A stretch of DNA of 64,000 nt, taken from positions 1 to 64,000 of the forward strand of contig NC_014734.1 of assembly GCF_000183135.1 (NCBI RefSeq). Direction: 5' to 3'. Below the pieces are notes generated by a model. That model searched no databases, had not been told where the DNA came from, and saw only the letters and a program-made list of their open reading frames with translations. Shown here piece after piece: positions 43,955 to 51,773 of this stretch. Every line of letters begins with the position of its first letter. Within the stretch, counting starts at the first letter, position 1. The stretch comes from Paludibacter propionicigenes WB4 (lineage in GTDB: Bacteria > Bacteroidota > Bacteroidia > Bacteroidales > Paludibacteraceae). The position numbers and the translations under genes are program-made.

Positions 43955-44128
43955 TTGCAGCAACCGTTCCCAATACGGGGAATGTCTCCTGCATATATGC
44001 GACAGGTTTCCCCAACATGGGAAAGTCTCCTGCAAGATTGCAGCAAGGTTTCCCACAGTTGGGAAAGTTCGCTGCAAGTCTGCGACAAGGTTTCCCGCGG
44101 TTGGGAAAGTTCGCTGCAAGTTTGCGGC
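43955..44128. repeat. Tandem repeat, about four 42-bp units of paired 21-mers
   Basis: GGTTTCCC recurs at 44005, 44047 and 44089 (period 42), with a diverged first unit from about 43963. Each unit contains a GTTGGGAAAG-type partner that makes a short dyad (TTTCCC...GGGAAA). The minus strand reads open with a 14-residue period (LQRTFPTVGNLAAI type). It lies about 100 bases upstream of the DUF6261 gene. Confidence 0.9.
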
Positions 44129-44228
44129 TTAAATTATCTTTTTCGGGAGATAATTTGTATTCAGATTCTTATTGTTTACACCATAAGATGTTTTAGATAA
44201 CCTATATTATTAATCAAAATTTCTAGTT

Positions 44229-44954
44229 ATGTTTGTAAAAAATGTTCATTTAAATGATTTTCAAAACGAAGAACATTATGGTTTTCACACCTATGTGGCG
44301 GATTTAGTAAATGAATTTTCGCCAGCTTTTCTGAGAGTAGATACGCAGTTTAATGCTTACAAGCAATTATTGCCCGATGAGAACAAAGCATTGGATCAGG
44401 TACAAAAAAGTGTTTTCACGGCAAAGCTTGATGAAGGCGATAGGGCGCGTGACAAACCCATTTTGGGTTTCTTTAAAGTGGTGAAAGGGCAACTACACCA
44501 TTTCAATCCGGCAGTAAGCGCTGCGGCTTATGGGGTAGATGTTATTAACGAAAGTTTCAACGGCATCACCCGACTTCCGTACGAAAAAGAAACTGTGGCT
44601 ATAACCAAGTGGCTGGAAACCATCAGAACTTCGTCATTCGATGTGAATCTACTCGGTGCAGCTGATTGGTTGAACGAAATTGAGGCCAAAAACAATGCTT
44701 TTGCCGAACTAAAAAAAGGTCGTTTTGCAGAAGAAGACCTCAAAACCAACTTGCGCATGAAAGATGTGCGCAACGATGTGGACGATGCCTACGATGCAAT
44801 TGTAGACCGTATTAATGCTTTTATAACCATCGAAGGAGATGCTCAGTATGCCGCGTTTGTAAACAAACTGAATAACCGCATCGATAGTTTCACTCTTACC
44901 CTTGCTCAACGGCAGGGACGAAATAAAAAAGCCGCTGAAACTACAGCAAAATAA
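44229..44954 (+). CDS. DUF6261 family protein
   Basis: A 241-aa protein, soluble and almost entirely alpha-helical by residue pattern. It matches DUF6261, a family common in Bacteroidetes with no known function. The conserved region near ILGFFKVVKGQLHHFNPAVSAAA is visible. No signal peptide. It is preceded by a 42-bp tandem array, a recurring association in relatives as I recall it, and is parallel to the array plus fibronectin-like gene at 13.5-14.6 kb. Confidence 0.82.
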   Translation: MFVKNVHLNDFQNEEHYGFHTYVADLVNEFSPAFLRVDTQFNAYKQLLPDENKALDQVQKSVFTAKLDEGDRARDKPILGFFKVVKGQLHHFNPAVSAAAYGVDVINESFNGITRLPYEKETVAITKWLETIRTSSFDVNLLGAADWLNEIEAKNNAFAELKKGRFAEEDLKTNLRMKDVRNDVDDAYDAIVDRINAFITIEGDAQYAAFVNKLNNRIDSFTLTLAQRQGRNKKAAETTAK

Positions 44955-45013
44955 ATAATAATCTTTCCCCTGCTGCGCGAGTGGTGGGGGAAGATAATAT
45001 AGCAATAAATGAT

Positions 45014-45577
45014 ATGAAAACAACAAATAATATTGACGTTGAAATAAATTGTGAGGATTTCCCATATAAATACCAAGAAGAATTGACAGATAAACTAGAT
45101 GCGATTTCTAGTGATTTTAATCAAGAAATAATAAACGAAATTGTGCTTTGGAAGGTTAATCGATATGCAAAGTTATCTGTAAACTCTTTGAGATTAATTA
45201 ATTCAATTTCTACAACATCAGACAAGATTAATATAAATCTTACAGAGGAAGTTTTGAAGAGTTTATTGTCTGAACCTGGTGTAAGATTACCAATGGCCTC
45301 TACAATTTTGAGATTTAGAAATCCTAAAGTATATCAAATTATTGATCAAAGGGTATATCGGTTTATAAATTCAGGTAATCCTCTTCCAATTCCAGCAAAT
45401 AAATCTGAAAAAAACATAAATTCTCAGATAAAATTGTACTTTCAATATTTAGAAAAATTAAAACATGAATCTGTACGGCTAAGTATACCATTTGAAAAAG
45501 CTGACAGAATTTTTTATTTATTAGATAAAGATAAGAATAAGGAATTCAATCTTAAAAATTTTGGATCGAAGAAGTAA
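45014..45577 (+). CDS. Hypothetical protein with helix-hairpin-helix/DNA-glycosylase-like motif
   Basis: From ATG 45014 the product is about 187 aa; a GTG at 44981 would add 11 residues and lacks support. The stretch PGVRLPMASTILRFRNPKVYQIIDQRVYRFI (quoted in part: LPMASTILRFRNPKVYQIID) resembles the helix-hairpin-helix region of OGG/HhH-GPD-type DNA glycosylases and related proteins, with Asp followed by RVYRF. The protein lacks the lengths and lysine needed for a confident enzyme call. The sequence is much more AT-rich than its neighbours, indicating recent acquisition. Confidence 0.6.
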   Translation: MKTTNNIDVEINCEDFPYKYQEELTDKLDAISSDFNQEIINEIVLWKVNRYAKLSVNSLRLINSISTTSDKININLTEEVLKSLLSEPGVRLPMASTILRFRNPKVYQIIDQRVYRFINSGNPLPIPANKSEKNINSQIKLYFQYLEKLKHESVRLSIPFEKADRIFYLLDKDKNKEFNLKNFGSKK

Positions 45578-45621
45578 TCTCAATTCAAATTCATCTCTTC
45601 GGATGTTCTGAAATCTTTCCG

Positions 45622-45629
45622 TAACTTTG
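45622..45629 (+). promoter_or_regulatory. -7 element for pabB
   Basis: TAACTTTG, 26 bases ahead of ATG 45656, followed by CACTCTC. Confidence 0.6.
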
Positions 45630-45655
45630 CACTCTCTCAGGTTATAACACAACGG

Positions 45656-46675
45656 ATGGCAAAGCATTTTCCCTATATATTGCTCAACAGGCAGCGAATC
45701 ATTGAACAAATCAATCAGTTAGCTGTTTTGGGCATTCCTTTTCTGTTTATTGTCGATTACAAAGCGGAGTCGGGCTATGTGATTCGTCAGGATGAAATGG
45801 ATGAACGATTTATTCGCTTTCAATTCAATTCATCTGTTCAACCTATCAACCAATCAACCAATCTCCCACTGAACCAATTAACCACTGAACCAATCTCCTG
45901 GCAAACCAAACCGCTTAGCCTCAAAGATTATCAACCGAAATTTGACTATGTGGTGGCGCAAATCCGCCTCGGAAACTCGTTCCTCACTAACCTCACGCAG
46001 CCTACCGAGGTGCAGACCAATCTTACCCTGCTCGATTTATACGAACTTGGTTCCGCAAAATATAAGTTGTGGCTCAACGGGATGTTTACCGTGCTTTCGC
46101 CCGAAACATTTGTACGCATCCATCAGGGGGTTATTTCTTCTTTCCCCATGAAGGGAACGATTGATGCCGCCGTACCGAATGCAGAAGAGCTTATACTCAA
46201 CGATCCGAAAGAGCGTGCCGAACATGCCACCATTGTAGATTTAATACGAAATGATTTGAGTCTGGTGGCCGAGCAGGTAGAGGTGAAACGGTATCGGTAT
46301 GTCGAAAAGCTGCATACCAATAAAGCTGATTTGCTACAGGTTAGTTCCGAAATTGCCGGGCGCTTGCCAAACGGCTACCATCGGCAGTTGGGTGAAATAC
46401 TGTTTGCTTTGCTGCCTGCGGGTTCCATCTGCGGAGCACCGAAACAGAAAACACTGGAGATAATTGACCGTGCCGAAGGATACGAGCGAGGGTTTTACAC
46501 TGGAATTTGTGGTTGGTTTGATGGTGAAAATCTCGATTCTGCCGTCATGATACGATTTGCTGAACAGCAGGACGATAGATTTGTTTTTAAAAGTGGCGGT
46601 GGTATAACCTCGCAAAGTGAACTGGAAAAAGAATATGAAGAACTAATTCAGAAAATATATGTCCCTATTCGTTGA
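45656..46675 (+). CDS. pabB: Aminodeoxychorismate synthase component I (PabB-like)
   Basis: A 339-aa chorismate-binding enzyme. The C-terminal barrel shows ILNDPKERAEHATIVDLIRNDLS, SSEIAGRL, and AGSICGAPKQKTLEIIDRAEGYERGFYTGICGWF (quoted in part: PAGSICGAPKQKTLEIID). It lacks the N-terminal domain of full-length TrpE. It makes 4-amino-4-deoxychorismate for folate. It overlaps the pabC gene by 17 bases. Confidence 0.9.
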   Translation: MAKHFPYILLNRQRIIEQINQLAVLGIPFLFIVDYKAESGYVIRQDEMDERFIRFQFNSSVQPINQSTNLPLNQLTTEPISWQTKPLSLKDYQPKFDYVVAQIRLGNSFLTNLTQPTEVQTNLTLLDLYELGSAKYKLWLNGMFTVLSPETFVRIHQGVISSFPMKGTIDAAVPNAEELILNDPKERAEHATIVDLIRNDLSLVAEQVEVKRYRYVEKLHTNKADLLQVSSEIAGRLPNGYHRQLGEILFALLPAGSICGAPKQKTLEIIDRAEGYERGFYTGICGWFDGENLDSAVMIRFAEQQDDRFVFKSGGGITSQSELEKEYEELIQKIYVPIR

Positions 46676-47255
46676 ATCAATTAAACTACAGGATGGTCGG
46701 TTTTATCGCCTGAATCTCCATCAGCAACGTATTAATAAAGCCTTTACCGACTTCTATCCAGATGAAGAACCGATTAATATTGTCGCTCAGTTGAATCAAT
46801 ATACTTTTCCGCAGGAGGGTATTTTTAAGTGCCGCATGGTGTACGACACGGATGTTCAATCATTGGAATTCGAGCCTTATGTGCGTCGCGATGTTCGTTC
46901 GCTCAAGTTGGTAGAAACTGACATGGAAAGCCGTCCGTATAAAATGGAAGATCGCTCGCAGTTTAATGCGGCATTTGCCTTGCGTGCTGATTGCGATGAC
47001 GTGTTGTTGGTCAAAAACGGTTTGTTGACCGATGCTTCTTATTGTAATATAGCTTTATACGATGGAGAAAACTGGATTACTCCGTGTCTTCCTTTGTTGT
47101 ATGGCGTAAATCGTGCGCAATTAATTACTGAAGGAAAGCTGATTGAAAAAGATATAAAACCGGTTGAGCTCATGAACTTTCAATACATCTGCTTGTTTAA
47201 TGCTATGATAGAATTTGGTGAGTTGAAGTTAGAAATTTCAGCTATTCGACAATAA
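46659..47255 (+). CDS. pabC: Aminodeoxychorismate lyase-like (class IV aminotransferase fold)
   Basis: A 198-aa protein of the fold-type IV PLP family. Motifs are ESIKLQDGRFYRLNLHQQRI, VLLVKNGLLTDASYCNIALYDG (quoted in part) and TPCLPLLYGVNRAQLI. It is shorter than typical PabC (about 260-270 aa). The PLP lysine position is not obvious, so activity is not certain. Paired with pabB for p-aminobenzoate synthesis. Confidence 0.82.
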   Translation: MSLFVESIKLQDGRFYRLNLHQQRINKAFTDFYPDEEPINIVAQLNQYTFPQEGIFKCRMVYDTDVQSLEFEPYVRRDVRSLKLVETDMESRPYKMEDRSQFNAAFALRADCDDVLLVKNGLLTDASYCNIALYDGENWITPCLPLLYGVNRAQLITEGKLIEKDIKPVELMNFQYICLFNAMIEFGELKLEISAIRQ

Positions 47256-47332
47256 ATATATTGAAATTATTAATTTGGCGGGTGTTTAATTCTGAATTGT
47301 AAGAAAAAATATCAAATTATTTTCACTTTGTA

Positions 47333-47363
47333 TTTGCTGGTTTAAAAAAATGCCTTATCTTTG
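47333..47363 (+). promoter_or_regulatory. Promoter of the leucine operon
   Basis: TTTG at 47333-47336 and TATCTTTG at 47356-47363 are 19 nt apart. Predicted transcription start is about 47370, 17 bases before the leader peptide. Confidence 0.8.
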
Positions 47364-47386
47364 CAGCACTTTTAGAAAAACAAACA

Positions 47387-47449
47387 ATGAACAAAAATTA
47401 CTTACATATTCTCCTACTCGGTATTATTATTCTCTTGCAAAACAAGTAG
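47387..47449 (+). CDS. Leucine/isoleucine-rich leader peptide (attenuation)
   Basis: A 20-codon frame reads MNKNYLHILLLGIIILLQNK. Six Leu and four Ile codons lie within residues 6-17, the plan of a branched-chain amino-acid leader peptide. It sits directly after a good promoter and ahead of a terminator hairpin (47493-47525) and leuA. By analogy with enterobacterial leu/ilv leaders, stalling at Leu/Ile codons under starvation would favour an antiterminator structure. The protein is too short for homology and this call rests on composition and position. Confidence 0.75.
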   Translation: MNKNYLHILLLGIIILLQNK

Positions 47450-47492
47450 AAGTGAGTTTGGTGTGTGTAATTAATTCAAATAATATATATAA

Positions 47493-47525
47493 GGCCTTCT
47501 CACTTCGGTGTGGAAGGCTTTTTTT
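47493..47525 (+). terminator. Attenuator terminator before leuA
   Basis: GCCTTC...GAAGGC with an inner CAC/GTG and a TTCG loop, followed by seven T. It lies 44 bases after the leader peptide stop codon and 119 bases before leuA. Confidence 0.75.
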
Positions 47526-47643
47526 GTAATTTCCTGCTCCTAAAGGGGAGTAAGGTTAGGTGATAGAAAATACAGATGTAAATTTAATAGCGGGACTCTT
47601 GTTTCCCTTTAGGGGTTAGGGGTCGATTTTAAAATAGAAGATT
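47526..47643. other. Leader region between attenuator and leuA
   Basis: This stretch has an inverted repeat of the type CTCCTAAAGGGGAG ... TTCCCTTTAGGGGTT and no gene. It may be a dispersed repeat or contribute to folding of the mRNA leader. Confidence 0.4.
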
Positions 47644-49137
47644 ATGGATAGATTATTTATCTTTGACACTACATTACGCGACGGTGAACAAGTTCCCGGT
47701 TGCCAGTTGAACACCGTTGAAAAAATTCAGGTGGCCAAGGCACTAGAAAGTCTGGGTGTAGATGTTATTGAGGCAGGTTTTCCCATTTCAAGTCCGGGCG
47801 ATTTTAATTCGGTGGTTGAAATATCGAAAGCAGTAACCTGGCCTACGATTTGTGCGTTGACACGCGGAGTACAGAAAGATATTGATGTAGCAGCCGAAGC
47901 ACTCCAATATGCTAAAAATAAACGTATTCATACAGGTATCGGAACATCGGAGTTTCATATCAAGCATAAGTTCAATTCTACACAGAAAGAAATTCTGGAG
48001 CGTGCTATTGCTGCAGTAAAATATGCCAAAAAGTATGTGGAAGATGTTGAGTTTTATTGCGAAGATGCGGGACGTACAGACAATGTTTATTTGGCGCGTG
48101 TGGTAGAGGCTGTTATCAAAGCCGGAGCTACAGTGGTAAATATCCCCGATACAACAGGCTATTGCTTGCCTTGGGAGTTTGGCGAAAAAATCAAATTCCT
48201 GATGGAAAATGTAAACGGTGTGCATAATGCCATTATCTCAACCCACTGTCATAACGATTTGGGAATGGCTACTGCCAATACTATATCGGGTGTGATGAAT
48301 GGTGCACGTCAGGTGGAAGTAACGATGAATGGTATTGGTGAGCGTGCCGGTAATACTTCGCTCGAAGAGGTGGCTATGATTTTGAAATGCCATAAAGGCT
48401 TGAACATCGAAACTCAAATCAATACGCAAAAGATTTATTCTACCAGTCGGCTTGTTTCTGGTTTGATGAATATGCCTGTACAGGCCAACAAAGCTATTGT
48501 GGGTCGCAATGCATTTGCGCATTCTTCTGGCATTCATCAGGACGGCGTGTTGAAAAACCGCGAGAGCTATGAAATCATGGATCCGAAAGATGTGGGTATC
48601 GACGAAAATTCTATCGTATTGACAGCCCGCAGTGGACGTGCTGCATTGAAACACCGGTTAAGTGTTTTGGGAGTGGATGTTGAAAACGGAAAATTGGACG
48701 TTATTTATGAGGAGTTTCTGAAATTAGCTGACAAGAAAAAAGATATTAACGATGATGATGTTTTGTTGATAGCCGGTCTAGAACGCAGCGAGAAGCAACG
48801 GATCAAACTAGATTATTTGCAAGTGACTTCAGGTGTGGGTGTTAAGCCGATTGCCAGTATCGGAGTCATGATTGCAAATGAGAAATTTGAAGCTGCAGCC
48901 ACAGGTAATGGTCCTGTAGATGCTGCCATTAAAGCGTTGAAACAAATAATCAGACGTAAAATGACCCTGCAGGAATTTACTATCCAGTCGATGAATAAAG
49001 GTAGTGATGATATGGGAAAAGTACACATGCAGGTGGAATATGAAGGAGTGGTTTACTATGGATTTGGAGCCAATACCGATATCGTTGCTGCATCAGTTGA
49101 AGCTTATATTAATGCAATAAATAAATTTGTAAAATAA
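47644..49137 (+). CDS. leuA: 2-isopropylmalate synthase LeuA
   Basis: A 497-aa enzyme that condenses acetyl-CoA with 2-oxoisovalerate. The N-terminal HMGL-type barrel carries [12 protein letters not shown] (about 8-19), the metal-binding HCHNDLGMA (about 200-208) and the [17 protein letters not shown] segment. The C-terminal regulatory domain (from about 390) implies leucine feedback. First structural gene of the leucine operon. Confidence 0.96.
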   Translation: MDRLFIFDTTLRDGEQVPGCQLNTVEKIQVAKALESLGVDVIEAGFPISSPGDFNSVVEISKAVTWPTICALTRGVQKDIDVAAEALQYAKNKRIHTGIGTSEFHIKHKFNSTQKEILERAIAAVKYAKKYVEDVEFYCEDAGRTDNVYLARVVEAVIKAGATVVNIPDTTGYCLPWEFGEKIKFLMENVNGVHNAIISTHCHNDLGMATANTISGVMNGARQVEVTMNGIGERAGNTSLEEVAMILKCHKGLNIETQINTQKIYSTSRLVSGLMNMPVQANKAIVGRNAFAHSSGIHQDGVLKNRESYEIMDPKDVGIDENSIVLTARSGRAALKHRLSVLGVDVENGKLDVIYEEFLKLADKKKDINDDDVLLIAGLERSEKQRIKLDYLQVTSGVGVKPIASIGVMIANEKFEAAATGNGPVDAAIKALKQIIRRKMTLQEFTIQSMNKGSDDMGKVHMQVEYEGVVYYGFGANTDIVAASVEAYINAINKFVK

Positions 49138-49227
49138 AAAATAGTCAATGGTCAACGGTCACCTGTCTCCGGTCTTTTACATGACCAACGACAGTTGTCT
49201 GATGACAGGAGACAGGAAACAAACGAG

Positions 49228-50619
49228 ATGAAAACATTATTTGATAAAATCTGGGATGCTCATGTGGTATCTGCGGTAAAAGATGGTCCCACACAGTTGT
49301 ATATCGACCGTCATTTTTGTCATGAGGTAACCAGCCCACAGGCATTCAACGGGCTTCGTGCCCGAGGACTGAAAGTATTTCGTCCTGAAAAAACAACATT
49401 AACGGCGGATCATAACACACCGACTATTGATCAGGATCAGCCGGTAAAAGATCCGATTTCAAAAAACCAGTTGGATACTTTTGCTAAGAATGCTGCTGAG
49501 TTTAATTTGCCGCTATTCTTTCCGTTGGGTCACATTAAAAATGGTGTAGTTCACATTATCGGACCTGAAAATGGTTTTACTCATCCGGGTGCAACTATTG
49601 TTTGTGGTGATAGTCATACATCTACTCATGGAGCATTTGGTGCAATCGCTTTCGGTATTGGTACCAGCGAAGTGGAAATGGTTTTGGCTACACAATGTAT
49701 TCTTCAATCACGTCCGAAAACGATGCGTATAACCTTTAATGGTAAATTAGGAAAAGGTGTTACTGCCAAAGATTTGGCTCTTTATATGATTTCTAAACTT
49801 ACAACAGGTGGTGCTACCGGATATTTTGTAGAATATGCAGGTGAAGCAATTCGCAATCTTTCTATGGAAGAACGTATGACCGTTTGTAACCTGAGTATCG
49901 AAATGGGAGCTCGTGGAGGAATGATTGCTCCCGATCAAACAACATTCGATTATGTAAAGGGTCGTGAGTTTGCACCAAAAGGAGAAGAGTGGGAAAAATC
50001 ACTTGCTTATTGGAAAACATTGAAGACCGATGAAGGTGCGAAATTTGATAAAGAAATCACTTTTGACGCTGCTGATATTCAGCCTATGATTACTTATGGA
50101 ACTAATCCGGGTATGGGAATGGGTATTACAGAATCAATTCCTACATTGAGTGAAGTTGACGAAGCCGGACGTATTTCTTTCCAAAAATCAATGGAATACA
50201 TGGGTTTCCAACCAGGTGATAAACTGGAAGGAAAGAGCATTGATTATGTATTCTTAGGAAGTTGTACCAATGGTCGTATTGAAGATTTCCGCGCATTCAC
50301 TGCTTATGTAAAAGGGAAGAAGAAAGCTGATAATGTTGTAGCGTGGTTAGTTCCGGGAAGCTGGATGGTAGAAAAACAGATTCGTGAAGAGGGCCTTTTG
50401 GATATTCTTACTGAAGCAGGTTTTGCTTTACGTCAACCGGGTTGTTCAGCTTGTCTGGCAATGAACGATGATAAAGTTCCTGCCGGAAAGTATGCCGTTT
50501 CAACATCGAATCGTAACTTTGAAGGACGTCAGGGTCCTGGTGCACGTACAATTCTTGCTGGTCCGTTAGTAGCTGCTGCTGCTGCTATTACCGGAAAAAT
50601 AACAGATCCAAGAGCGTAA
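49228..50619 (+). CDS. leuC: 3-isopropylmalate dehydratase large subunit LeuC
   Basis: From ATG 49228 the product is about 463 aa, the family length. It isomerises 2- to 3-isopropylmalate with a 4Fe-4S cluster. Cysteine ligands are in [12 protein letters not shown] context, [13 protein letters not shown], and [11 protein letters not shown]. An in-frame ATG-like extension from 49195 overlaps repeat DNA and is excluded. Its partner leuD is displaced about 500 bases by a GxxExxY insertion. Confidence 0.95.
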   Translation: MKTLFDKIWDAHVVSAVKDGPTQLYIDRHFCHEVTSPQAFNGLRARGLKVFRPEKTTLTADHNTPTIDQDQPVKDPISKNQLDTFAKNAAEFNLPLFFPLGHIKNGVVHIIGPENGFTHPGATIVCGDSHTSTHGAFGAIAFGIGTSEVEMVLATQCILQSRPKTMRITFNGKLGKGVTAKDLALYMISKLTTGGATGYFVEYAGEAIRNLSMEERMTVCNLSIEMGARGGMIAPDQTTFDYVKGREFAPKGEEWEKSLAYWKTLKTDEGAKFDKEITFDAADIQPMITYGTNPGMGMGITESIPTLSEVDEAGRISFQKSMEYMGFQPGDKLEGKSIDYVFLGSCTNGRIEDFRAFTAYVKGKKKADNVVAWLVPGSWMVEKQIREEGLLDILTEAGFALRQPGCSACLAMNDDKVPAGKYAVSTSNRNFEGRQGPGARTILAGPLVAAAAAITGKITDPRA

Positions 50620-50629
50620 TCTTTTAGAA

Positions 50630-51112
50630 CGCAAATTCCACAAATAAACGCAAATAAGATAAAGATGGAAGAGTACGATGATTTGATTTCGAAGGAATTA
50701 ATCGATATTATTCTGACTCAATTTTATAGGGTTTACAATGATTTAGGCTATGGATTTCTTGAAAGAGTTTATCAGAATGCACTCTATTTTGCTCTTGTAA
50801 ACGAAGGTTTAAAGTGTGAGGTAGAGAAACCTATTAAGGTTTTTCATGATGGACATGTTGTTGGTGATTATCGTGCCGATTTATTAGTGGAAGACTGCGT
50901 AATACTGGAATTAAAAGCTTGCGAGGAAATTAATCCAGCTCATGAGGCTCAGTTGATAAATTATTTAAAAGCAACTGAAATTGAAGTTGGATATCTTCTG
51001 AATTTTGGAAAGAAAGCTAAGTTCAGTAGAAAAGTATATTCAAATAATAGAAAATTTCTTTAAATAAAATCAGAATTCAAATTTGCGTTTATTCGCGTTA
51101 TTTGCGTTCAAA
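50630..51112. mobile_element. Putative insertion: GxxExxY gene with flanking inverted repeats
   Basis: The left flank (GAACGCAAATTCCACAAATAAACGCAAATA region at 50630-50655) and the right flank (AAATTTGCGTTTATTCGCGTT...TTTGCGTTC at 51078-51112) are imperfect inverted repeats of one another and of the repeat at 4336-4432. Between them is one small gene. The unit interrupts an otherwise conserved leuC-leuD pair. Confidence 0.6.
50665..51063 (+). CDS. GxxExxY protein (PD-(D/E)XK nuclease-like)
   Basis: A 132-aa protein of the GxxExxY family. The motif GYGFLERVYQNAL (about 28-40) and the PD-(D/E)XK-type core DYRADLLVEDCVILELKA (D about 75, E-x-K about 87-89) are visible. Its biological role is not established; the family is often found scattered in repeats in one genome. 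Located between leuC and leuD inside the flanking inverted repeats. Confidence 0.88.
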   Translation: MEEYDDLISKELIDIILTQFYRVYNDLGYGFLERVYQNALYFALVNEGLKCEVEKPIKVFHDGHVVGDYRADLLVEDCVILELKACEEINPAHEAQLINYLKATEIEVGYLLNFGKKAKFSRKVYSNNRKFL

Positions 51113-51123
51113 TTAAATGAAAG

Positions 51124-51711
51124 ATGGAAAAATTTATAACATTAACTTCATCTGTCGTTCCACTTCCAATTGAAAATGTGGATACAGATCAGATTATACC
51201 TGCTCGTTTCTTAAAAGCAACGAACAAAGATGGTTTTGGTGACAATCTTTTTGCCGACTGGCGCTACAATAAGGATGGTAGTCCTAAAGCTGATTTCGTT
51301 TTAAATAACTCAACCTATAGCGGATCAATTCTGGTTGCAGGTAAGAACTTTGGTTCAGGTTCCAGTCGTGAACATGCTGCATGGGCTATTGATGGATACG
51401 GTTTTAAAGTTGTGGTCTCGAGCTTTTTTGCTGATATTTTCCGTGGCAATGCTTTAAACAACGGTGTGCTTCCGGTGGTTGTTACTCCTGAATTTTTAGC
51501 TGAAGTGTTTTCGTGTGTCAATGCTGATCCGAAAACAACTTTGACTATCGATTTGAAAAATCAAACGGTTAGCAATAACGCTACAGGAAAATCTGAAACA
51601 TTCGAAATAAATGCTTACAAAAAAGAATGTTTGCTCAATGGTTTGGATGATATCGATTATTTGTTGAGCAAAAAAGAACAAATCGAACAGTTCGAAAAAG
51701 CCAGAGTATAA
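51124..51711 (+). CDS. leuD: 3-isopropylmalate dehydratase small subunit LeuD
   Basis: A 195-aa subunit. [18 protein letters not shown] (about 17-34) and [26 protein letters not shown] (quoted in part: [13 protein letters not shown]) are the family hallmarks. Complex with LeuC. Transcribed in the same direction, with the insertion upstream. Confidence 0.95.
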   Translation: MEKFITLTSSVVPLPIENVDTDQIIPARFLKATNKDGFGDNLFADWRYNKDGSPKADFVLNNSTYSGSILVAGKNFGSGSSREHAAWAIDGYGFKVVVSSFFADIFRGNALNNGVLPVVVTPEFLAEVFSCVNADPKTTLTIDLKNQTVSNNATGKSETFEINAYKKECLLNGLDDIDYLLSKKEQIEQFEKARV

Positions 51712-51773
51712 TAGGTTTTTAAATCTTTTTCAAGGTTATTTAGCTTGGAGAAGGTAAATTTTAATATCGAATT

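Noticed and set aside
43850-44119. Minus-strand 89-codon repetitive frame and an overlapping plus-strand 95-codon frame (43913-44200)
   Set aside because: Both lie on the 42-bp array and are open by periodicity; neither has a start context or family.
44981-45013. GTG start for the HhH-like gene
   Set aside because: It overlaps a terminator-like region after DUF6261; the ATG at 45014 is better placed.
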